Assembly: GCA_009778355.1 (NCBI GenBank)
Contig: WRJY01000158.1
Span: 1 to 5,436, forward strand
Length of the DNA: 5,436 nt
From: Desulfovibrionaceae bacterium
Lineage (GTDB): Bacteria; Pseudomonadota; Gammaproteobacteria; Burkholderiales; Burkholderiaceae_C
Reading direction: 5' to 3'
Numbering within the stretch: position 1 is the first letter of the stretch; each line of letters begins with the position of its first letter. Made by a program: the position numbers and the translations under genes. This document shows positions 1-4,507 of this stretch, one piece after another. The notes under the pieces are model-generated. The model did not search any database, was not told the DNA's origin, and saw nothing but the letters and a program-made list of their open reading frames with translations.

Positions 1-39
1 GGGTGGGGGCCAGCGGCGTGTCCAGTAGTGACGCCGTGG

Positions 40-120
40 CCCCTATCCCAACCTTCCCCCAGAGGGGGAAGGAGTAAAAACCAGCGAAAGCGTTTGGCGG
101 CAGTCTCCAGAGAGGGAAGG
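40..120. repeat. C/G-rich intergenic inverted-repeat element
   Basis: The core is a perfect 9-bp inverted repeat, CCTTCCCCC at 52-60 and GGGGGAAGG at 64-72, with a 3-base loop (AGA). The flanks, including the CCCCTATCCC run on the left and the stretch to about 120 on the right, resemble dispersed intergenic elements I remember from Comamonadaceae-like genomes, but only one copy is visible here. There is no T-run on either side, so it is not a convincing intrinsic terminator. Two AGGCGC copies lie just right of it at 118-123 and 125-130. The limits given are approximate; the stem-loop is certain, and its repeat-family status is inferred. Confidence 0.5.
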
Positions 121-141
121 CGCCAGGCGCAGGCACAACAA

Positions 142-171
142 ATGACTTTCAAGAACGATGACTCGCGGTAA
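142..171 (+). promoter_or_regulatory. possible 9-codon leader ORF overlapping the lspA start
   Basis: An ATG at 142 opens a 9-codon frame (MTFKNDDSR) that ends at TAA 169-171, so it runs across the lspA start codon at 158 in a different frame. An AGG at 131-133 lies 8 bases before this ATG, whereas lspA itself has only a weak AAGA at 151-154. This arrangement could couple lspA translation to reading of the short frame, but a 9-codon frame also arises easily by chance. Confidence 0.2.
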
Positions 172-676
172 TTCCCCATCCAACGCCCGCCTGACACCCT
201 GGCTGGCGCTGGCGGCGCTGGTGGTGCTGGCCGACCAGATCGCCAAGCACCTGATTCTGGCGCGCTACCACTTGGGCGACGGCGCCATCGTCACCAGCTT
301 CTTCAACATCGTGCGCGCGCACAACACCGGCGCGGCCTTCTCGTTCCTGGCCGGCGCCGGCGGCTGGCAGCACTGGTTCTTCATCGCCTTGGCGCTGGCG
401 GCGTCCGGCTTCATCGTCTGGCTGCTGCGCGCGCACGCCGGGCAGAAGCTGTTCGCCTTCTCGCTTTGCATGATCCTGGGCGGCGCCATCGGCAACGTGG
501 CCGACCGGCTGCAACACGGCTACGTGGTGGACTTTCTGGACTTTCACTGGCCCTGGCTCAGCGCGCTGTTTTACGGCGGCCACTTTCCGGCCTTCAACCT
601 GGCCGACGCCGCCATCACGGCGGGCGCCATCGGCCTGATTCTCGACGAGTTGCGGCGGGTGCGGCGAGGGAAATGA
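158..676 (+). CDS. lspA: Lipoprotein signal peptidase (signal peptidase II)
   Basis: This 172-residue inner-membrane aspartic protease cleaves the signal peptide of prolipoproteins just before the lipid-modified cysteine, after diacylglyceryl transfer by Lgt. The length is normal for the A8 family. Visible family marks are Asp26 in the first membrane helix (ADQIAK), the NTGAAFSF block at 56-63, and GN-x-x-DR at 111-117. The two catalytic aspartates are Asp125 in GYVVDFLDFH and Asp150 in FPAFNLADAAI. Hydrophobic stretches at about 13-30, 72-91, 98-114 and 150-165 give the expected four helices. The spacing between the two catalytic aspartates is 25 residues; I recall about 18 in the E. coli enzyme, so the periplasmic loop seems longer. 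The ATG at 158 is the only possible start because an in-frame TGA lies at 143-145. Its Shine-Dalgarno match is weak. ileS, often found just upstream of lspA, is not visible in the 157 bases available. Confidence 0.96.
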   Translation: MTRGNSPSNARLTPWLALAALVVLADQIAKHLILARYHLGDGAIVTSFFNIVRAHNTGAAFSFLAGAGGWQHWFFIALALAASGFIVWLLRAHAGQKLFAFSLCMILGGAIGNVADRLQHGYVVDFLDFHWPWLSALFYGGHFPAFNLADAAITAGAIGLILDELRRVRRGK

Positions 677-864
677 ACCCACCCCCAGGCTCCACTCGCT
701 TCGCGATGTTTCGCCTCCCCCATCGAGGGCGCGCGCCCACTGGCCAGGCAAACCCCGGCCACGGGCGCTCTGGCGCGGCCTGCTCAGCGGCCTTTTGTTC
801 CTTTCGGTTCTTGGCGTCGCGAATGGCAAAAAGCAGGAGAAGCTGGTAACTCCTGCTCCGCAGA
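677..864. other. Non-coding spacer with palindromes, lspA to MFS gene
   Basis: This 188-base gap holds no credible gene. It begins with C-rich sequence that resembles dispersed betaproteobacterial intergenic elements (recalled, not verified). It contains a perfect 12-bp palindrome, GGGCGCGCGCCC at 727-738, and TGGCCA at 741-746. A directly repeated GCGGCC at 775-780 and 787-792 is followed by TTTTGTTCCTTT (793-804). The two GGCC units could pair as a 4-bp stem before the T-run, a weak candidate for an lspA terminator. I see no persuasive promoter for the downstream gene. Confidence 0.5.
828..857 (-). terminator. Intrinsic-terminator-like hairpin pointing left
   Basis: A perfect 8-bp inverted repeat is formed by AGCAGGAG (832-839) and CTCCTGCT (850-857) with a 10-base loop. 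Read on the minus strand, the second arm runs straight into TTTT (831-828), the usual shape of a Rho-independent terminator. On the plus strand there is no T-run, and the hairpin would instead sit 7 bases before the MFS start codon. No minus-strand gene ends here, so it may be a repeat-derived or relic terminator. Confidence 0.45.
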
Positions 865-2109
865 ATGGATTGCTCTGCCTCGCCACCACCGCCGCCCAGA
901 GGGACGGCGCATCAGCCTTCCCCGCCGCCACTGTGGCTGCTGGCGCTGCTCACTTTCAGCGGCACGCTGGGCATGCACATCTTCGTGCCGGCGCTGACGC
1001 TGGCAGGGCGCGATCTGCACGCCAGCAACGCGGCGATGCAGATGACGATCAGCCTTTACGTGCTCGGCCTGGCCGCCGGGCAGTTGATTTACGGGCCGCT
1101 GGCTGACCGCCTGGGCCGCCGTCCGGTGCTGATGGGCGGGCTGGCGATTTACACGCTGGCCGGCTTGGCTGCCGTGCTGGCGAGCCTGTCGCACCACGGC
1201 GCGACGGCGCTGATCGTGGCGCGGCTGTGCCAGGCGCTGGGCGGCTGCTCCGGCATGGTGCTGGGCCGCGCCATCGTGCGCGACACCTCCGCCGGCGAAT
1301 CCATCGCCCGGCGCATGGCCTACCTGAACATGATGGTGATGCTGCCGCCGGCGCTGGCTCCGCTGGCCGGCAGCCTGATCGCTGCCGGACTGGGCTGGCG
1401 CGCCATTCTGGCCGCCCTGCTGCTGCTGGGCGTGGTCAACCTGACGCTGGCCTGGCGCCGCCTGCCCGAAAGCCGCCCCAGCGCGGCGCGCGGCAGCACG
1501 GGGCAACTGGCGCGCGACTACGCGCAGTTGCTGTCCTCGCGCCGTTTTCTGGGCTACATGTTGGGCGGCGGCTGCGCCACCACGTCGATCTACGCCTTCA
1601 TTGCCAGCGCGCCGTTCATCTTCGTGCAGCAACTGGGCCGCCCGGAGCACGAAGTGGGTCTGTACCTGACGGCGCTGGTGTCGGGCATGTGGATGGGCAA
1701 TGCGCTGTGCAGCCGCGTGCTGGGCCGCGTGCCGCTGGTGCGGATACTGATGCTGGGCAACTCGCTCAGCCTGGCCTGCTGCGCCCTGCTGCTGGCGCTG
1801 GCGCTGGCCGGGTATGCCGGCATGCCCGCAATCGTGCTGCTGATGTTTCTGTTCAGCCTCGGCTCCGGCGGCTGCTCGCCCGCCGCGCTGACGCTGACGC
1901 TCAACGTCAACCCCGCCGTGGCCGGATCGGCCTCGGGCCTTTACGGCAGCGCGCAAATGGCGGTGGGCGCGCTGTGCACCGCGCTGGCCGGCTTGGGCGG
2001 CGCATCGCCCCTGACCATGACGGCGCTGGTGCTCACGGGCGCCTGCCTGCTCTCCCAAGCCGCCTTCCACACGGCCCGCCGCGCGCCGCTGGATGAAAAA
2101 GTGGTGTGA
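865..2109 (+). CDS. Bcr/CflA family MFS multidrug efflux transporter
   Basis: This 414-residue inner-membrane protein fits the DHA1 drug:proton antiporters of the Bcr/CflA group, which expel small toxic compounds using the proton gradient. MFS motif A is clear at 77-89 (GPLADRLGRRPVL) between helices 2 and 3. The Bcr-type helix-4 block follows at 120-140 (RLCQALGG, then GRAIVRD), and the second half has SAPFIFVQQLG at 248-258 and NPAVAGSASGLYGSAQM at 349-365. About 12 hydrophobic segments are visible, six on each side of an Arg-rich central loop near 198-228. The N-terminus is an unusual proline-rich tail (residues 4-22) before helix 1. ATG 865 is the only standard start before the first helix, since an in-frame TAA lies at 847-849. 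No Shine-Dalgarno sequence is visible at normal spacing. The gene stands alone on its strand. The substrate cannot be read from the sequence. Confidence 0.92.
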   Translation: MDCSASPPPPPRGTAHQPSPPPLWLLALLTFSGTLGMHIFVPALTLAGRDLHASNAAMQMTISLYVLGLAAGQLIYGPLADRLGRRPVLMGGLAIYTLAGLAAVLASLSHHGATALIVARLCQALGGCSGMVLGRAIVRDTSAGESIARRMAYLNMMVMLPPALAPLAGSLIAAGLGWRAILAALLLLGVVNLTLAWRRLPESRPSAARGSTGQLARDYAQLLSSRRFLGYMLGGGCATTSIYAFIASAPFIFVQQLGRPEHEVGLYLTALVSGMWMGNALCSRVLGRVPLVRILMLGNSLSLACCALLLALALAGYAGMPAIVLLMFLFSLGSGGCSPAALTLTLNVNPAVAGSASGLYGSAQMAVGALCTALAGLGGASPLTMTALVLTGACLLSQAAFHTARRAPLDEKVV

Positions 2110-2125
2110 AAGCGAGCGGGGTTGG

Positions 2126-2147
2126 GAAAGCGGCTGGCGCCGTTTTC
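2126..2147. terminator. Candidate bidirectional terminator between convergent genes
   Basis: GAAAGCGGC (2126-2134) can pair with GCCGTTTTC (2139-2147) around a TGGC loop, giving nine pairs including one G-T wobble. The hairpin lies in the 50-base gap between the MFS stop codon (2107-2109) and the antitoxin stop codon (2160-2162), which converge. The A-rich and T-rich arms fit a bidirectional terminator, but the T-run is part of the stem and short, so termination may be only partial. Confidence 0.45.
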
Positions 2148-2159
2148 AAGCAGCGCGCG

Positions 2160-2510
2160 TCAGGCAAAGACGACCTGAACAGGCCCCACTGACTTCTTGC
2201 GGCTCGGCGGGCCCACCACGATCTGCACGGGCCGCCCAAGCCGGGTCAGGCATTCCATCATCTTTGCTTCACTGATGCTGTGAAACTGCCCACGAAGCAT
2301 CTGCGAGAGCTTGGACTGCGCGATGCCGCTTTTGAGCGCGGCTTGCTGCTGCGTCCAGCCTCTGGCCTTGATGATCTCGGTGATCTTGCAAGCAAGCTGC
2401 GCCTTGATGAACATCTCTTCGGCATCGGGAAAGTCAAGATCGGCATAGACGTTGCCAGACCCGATCTCAAATTCAGTGCCGTTCATCACGAATTTTTTCG
2501 GCGTTTGCAT
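2160..2510 (-). CDS. higA: HigA-like XRE-family antitoxin
   Basis: This 116-residue protein is the predicted antitoxin and autorepressor of the adjacent toxin. It has a short N-terminal segment (1-30, including NVYADLDFPDAEE) typical of the family that follows Gp49-like toxins. A helix-turn-helix domain spans about 38-92, with GWTQQQAALKSGI as helix 2 and the turn and AQSKLSQMLRG as the recognition helix. The basic tail with VQIVVGPPSRKK at 95-106 is also family-like, so the protein looks full length. The ATG at 2508-2510 is well supported by AGGAG at 2518-2522, 7 bases upstream. It starts inside the toxin gene, overlapping its end by 38 bases in another frame, so the two are co-transcribed and probably translationally linked. 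The order is toxin first, as in higBA modules. The gene symbol rests on family resemblance; 'HigA-like' is safer than a strict orthologue. Confidence 0.9.
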   Translation of the reverse strand: MQTPKKFVMNGTEFEIGSGNVYADLDFPDAEEMFIKAQLACKITEIIKARGWTQQQAALKSGIAQSKLSQMLRGQFHSISEAKMMECLTRLGRPVQIVVGPPSRKKSVGPVQVVFA

Positions 2511-2856
2511 TGCGTAACTCCTGCATCAACATTTCCGCATCCCTCAAGCGGCTGCGGATCAAATCCATGTCTGTCCTCGGCGTGGCGATGCCACGCTTGC
2601 TTTTCTTCTGAAAGCAATGCAAGGCGACTACAGCCTCGGCAAACTTCACCGTATAGACGGCCCGGCAAGTACCGCCTTCATCGTTTTCCACCATCTCCAG
2701 AACGCCCGCGCCGCCGAAGCCTTGCAGCGGCTTTGCTTTTTCGTGCTTGCCGCCAGTTTGAGCAACATGGAGCGCATATCCAAAATCGGTTTGGATTGCA
2801 TCCGGCATTGCCAGCAAGTCCTTTTTCGACGATCCGGCCCACAAAAGTGGCTTCAT
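2473..2856 (-). CDS. higB: HigB/Gp49-like (RelE/ParE superfamily) toxin
   Basis: This is the toxin of a type II toxin-antitoxin pair. Its relatives are small RelE-fold proteins, many of them ribosome-dependent mRNA endonucleases that halt translation when the antitoxin is lost. Numbering from the 2856 start (127 residues), the Gp49/HigB marks are MKPLLWAGSSKKDL at 1-14, the FGYALHVAQTGGKH block at 25-38, AKPLQGFGGAGVLEM at 41-55, CRAVYTVKFAEAVVALHCFQKKSKRGIATP at 64-93 and a basic C-terminal helix with IRSRLRDAE at 100-108. The length is normal and nothing looks broken. An ATG also exists at 2862, two codons earlier, giving 129 residues. I prefer 2856 because the predicted transcript would start at or just before it and family members usually begin MKPL-x-W. 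Basic residues and the FQKK segment fit RNA binding, but endonuclease activity is inferred from the family. Confidence 0.9.
   Translation of the reverse strand: MKPLLWAGSSKKDLLAMPDAIQTDFGYALHVAQTGGKHEKAKPLQGFGGAGVLEMVENDEGGTCRAVYTVKFAEAVVALHCFQKKSKRGIATPRTDMDLIRSRLRDAEMLMQELRNANAEKIRDERH
2518..2522 (-). promoter_or_regulatory. Ribosome binding site of the antitoxin, inside the toxin gene
   Basis: AGGAG on the minus strand lies 7 bases before the antitoxin ATG and within the last 50 bases of the toxin coding region. It fixes the antitoxin start at 2510 rather than at the second ATG (2486), and lets ribosomes load on the antitoxin independently of the toxin start. Confidence 0.7.
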
Positions 2857-2862
2857 GGCCAT

Positions 2863-2891
2863 TTTATACCGTACAGGATAACGGACGTCAA
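2863..2891 (-). promoter_or_regulatory. Sigma-70-type promoter of the toxin-antitoxin operon
   Basis: On the minus strand, TTGACG (2891-2886) and TATAAA (2868-2863) are separated by exactly 17 bases. Each hexamer matches the TTGACA/TATAAT consensus at five of six positions. The transcription start expected six or so bases after the -10 box falls at about 2856, which is the A of the toxin ATG. This leaves no room for a 5' leader or Shine-Dalgarno sequence. Confidence 0.7.
2864..2881. promoter_or_regulatory. Candidate operator for antitoxin autorepression
   Basis: This 18-base imperfect palindrome, TTATACCGT then ACAGGATAA on the plus strand, matches at seven of nine symmetric positions. It covers most of the -10 box and half of the promoter spacer. 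A DNA-binding antitoxin bound here would block RNA polymerase, the standard mode of control for higBA modules. A second, overlapping CCGT/ACGG pair lies at 2869-2872 and 2881-2884. Binding is inferred from position and symmetry. Confidence 0.5.
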
Positions 2892-2932
2892 CAACTCATT
2901 CCATTTCGCATTGAAAATAATGCCATGCCTTC

Positions 2933-2957
2933 CAGGAGAGCGGTTGCCGCGCTCCTG
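2933..2957. repeat. Strong hairpin upstream of the toxin promoter
   Basis: CAGGAG (2933-2938) pairs with CTCCTG (2952-2957), and GCGG (2940-2943) with CCGC (2947-2950), around a TTG loop with one A/G mismatch between the two stems. Ten of eleven positions pair. No T-run follows on either strand, so it is not a standard terminator. It lies between the importer's candidate terminator and the toxin promoter and could act as a transcriptional insulator or be a repeat remnant. Confidence 0.5.
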
Positions 2958-2992
2958 TGGTTCATTCGATGACTCGCCTTGCATCCCATCCA

Positions 2993-3024
2993 GAAAAGGT
3001 GTCTGCGCGACGGCGAAAAGACAC
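2993..3024 (-). terminator. Candidate terminator of the ABC importer operon
   Basis: Eleven bases after the ATPase stop codon, the minus strand reads GTGTCT (3024-3019) paired with AGACAC (3004-2999). A small inner CGC/GCG stem lies within the loop, and CTTTTC follows (2998-2993). The position directly after the last gene of the operon supports the call; the short T-run and interrupted stem make it moderate. Confidence 0.45.
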
Positions 3025-3035
3025 TGAACAGGCTC

Positions 3036-3776
3036 TCAGACCCGCGCCAGAAAGTCCCGTGTGCGCGCCTGCGTGGGGTTGCTGAAAAGCGCGGCGGGCG
3101 TGTTCTGCTCGACGATCAGACCGTCGGCCATGAAGATGACCCGGTCGGCCACGTCTCGGGCAAAGCCCATTTCGTGGGTGACGACGATCATGGTCATGCC
3201 GCCGGCGGCCAGTTCGCGCATGACTTGCAGCACCTCGCCGACCATTTCGGGGTCCAGCGCGCTGGTGGGTTCGTCGAACAGCATGATGTCCGGGTTCATC
3301 GCCAGCGCGCGGGCGATCGCCACGCGCTGCTGCTGTCCGCCCGAAAGCTGGCGCGGGTAGGCATCCCGCTTGTCGGACAGGCCCACGCGCGCCAGCAGCT
3401 CCTGCGCCTTGCGCGCGGCTTCGGGCCGGGGCATCTTCTTCAAGTCGATCGGCGCGCAGGTAATGTTCCCGAGCACGCTCATGTGCGGGAACAGGTTGAA
3501 GTGCTGAAACACCATGCCGATGTTCTGGCGCAGCTTGTCGATGTCGGCCTTGGGGTCGTTGACGACATGGCCGTCCACCTCGACCCGGCCCGAGGTCGGC
3601 TCCTCCAGCCGGTTGAGGCAGCGCAGCAAGGTGCTCTTGCCCGAACCGGACGGGCCGATGATGCAGACCACCTCGCCTTCGCTGACTTCGAGGTCGATGC
3701 CCCTGAGCACGTGCGCCGGGCCGAAGCGTTTGTGCAAACCGCTGACCCGCACTTTCTTGTCAGGCGCCGCGGTCAT
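3036..3776 (-). CDS. Polar amino-acid ABC transporter, ATP-binding protein
   Basis: This 246-residue cytoplasmic ATPase powers amino-acid import and belongs to the GlnQ/HisP group. Numbered from ATG 3776, it has the Walker A motif GPSGSGKST at 41-49, the Q-loop glutamine at 91 (MVFQHFNLFPH), the signature LSGGQQQR at 144-151, Walker B IMLFDEP at 164-170 with the catalytic glutamate at 169, the D-loop SALD just after, and the switch histidine at 201 (VTHEMGF). All nucleotide-binding parts are intact and the length is usual. A longer frame begins with TTG at 3794, but ATG 3776 has AAAGG seven bases upstream and starts with the family-like MTAAPDKKVRVSGLHK, so I prefer it. The gene overlaps the permease end by 17 bases, suggesting translational coupling, and closes the operon. 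Substrate assignment comes from the binding protein; a glnQ name would be plausible but not proven. Confidence 0.95.
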   Translation of the reverse strand: MTAAPDKKVRVSGLHKRFGPAHVLRGIDLEVSEGEVVCIIGPSGSGKSTLLRCLNRLEEPTSGRVEVDGHVVNDPKADIDKLRQNIGMVFQHFNLFPHMSVLGNITCAPIDLKKMPRPEAARKAQELLARVGLSDKRDAYPRQLSGGQQQRVAIARALAMNPDIMLFDEPTSALDPEMVGEVLQVMRELAAGGMTMIVVTHEMGFARDVADRVIFMADGLIVEQNTPAALFSNPTQARTRDFLARV

Positions 3777-4494
3777 TGCCCAGCCTTTTTTCAAGATGCC
3801 GCGAAAGCAGGGTCAGCACGGTAATGACCAGCAGATACATCGCGCCGACCACGATCCAGGTGCCAAACGACAGCATGGTGCGCCCGATGTAGATGCGCGC
3901 GTTGTAGACGATTTCCTGCAGGCTGATGATCGAGACGATCGACGTGTCCTTGAGCGTGATGATGAATTGGTTGACCAGCGACGGCACGCAGATACGAAAG
4001 GCTTGCGGCAGGACCACGCGGTACATGGCGCGGCTTTTGGACATGCCCAGGCTGCGCGCGGCTTCCATTTGACCGGTGGGCACCGCCTGAATGCCGCCGC
4101 GAAAAATTTCGGACATGTACGCCCCGGCATTGAGGCTGAGCGTGACCAGACTGGCCGTGAACGCCGAAATGCGGAAATTGGCCAGCGCGCCGCCGACGAG
4201 GACGGAAAAGCTTCCCGCATCGGCCCCGCTCATCGAATGGCCGATGGACTGGACCAACTGGGGAAACCCGAAATAAACGAAGAACACCTGCACCAGCAGG
4301 GGCGTGCCGCGAATCAGCCAGACGTAGCCCTTGGAAATCCAGCGCAGCGCGGCGGCGCTGCTCAAGCCCATCAGGCACGACACCAGCCCCAGCGCCAGCG
4401 CCAGGACCAGCGAAGCCACGGTAATTTGCACCGTGACGCCCAGCCCCCGCAGGAGCATGGGAAAGGCTTCGCCAAATGCCTGAGCGATACCCAT
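3760..4494 (-). CDS. Polar amino-acid ABC transporter, permease (HisM/GlnP family)
   Basis: This 244-residue inner-membrane permease forms the substrate channel of the importer, probably as a homodimer since only one permease gene is present. Family marks are the N-terminal GLGVTVQITVAS at 17-28, RGTPLLVQVFFVYFG at 62-76 and LNAGAYMSEIFRGGIQAVP at 121-139. The EAA coupling loop at 144-163 (EAARSLGMSKSRAMYRVVLP) is where the ATPase docks. About five hydrophobic segments are visible, near 20-42, 58-78, 96-130, 168-192 and 209-231, as usual for this family. ATG 4494 lies 13 bases after the stop codon of the binding-protein gene. Its Shine-Dalgarno match is weak (TTCGGG abutting the ATG), so it may depend on reinitiation by ribosomes leaving the upstream gene. 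Its last 17 bases overlap the ATPase gene. Confidence 0.94.
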   Translation of the reverse strand: MGIAQAFGEAFPMLLRGLGVTVQITVASLVLALALGLVSCLMGLSSAAALRWISKGYVWLIRGTPLLVQVFFVYFGFPQLVQSIGHSMSGADAGSFSVLVGGALANFRISAFTASLVTLSLNAGAYMSEIFRGGIQAVPTGQMEAARSLGMSKSRAMYRVVLPQAFRICVPSLVNQFIITLKDTSIVSIISLQEIVYNARIYIGRTMLSFGTWIVVGAMYLLVITVLTLLSRHLEKRLGNDRGA

Positions 4495-4507
4495 CCCGAA
4501 TGCTGGT

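Noticed and set aside
784..2070. A 428-residue open frame on the minus strand across the MFS gene
   Set aside because: Its translation is rich in Gln, Arg, Ala and His with no domain pattern, typical of the antisense of a GC-rich gene, while the plus strand has clear MFS motifs.
2280..3027. Plus-strand open frames (2280-2972 and 2617-3027) over the toxin-antitoxin genes
   Set aside because: They lie opposite two recognisable genes and their translations show no family features or ribosome binding sites.
2175..3033. Identical 10-mer CTGAACAGGC at 2175-2184 and 3024-3033, flanking the toxin-antitoxin module like a target duplication
   Set aside because: Roughly a dozen chance 10-mer repeats are expected in a window this long. 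One copy lies within the antitoxin coding region, and the match does not extend to either side.
2979..3824. A 281-residue open frame on the plus strand across the ATPase gene
   Set aside because: It is the antisense of a gene with intact Walker A, signature and Walker B motifs; its own translation shows no recognisable domain.
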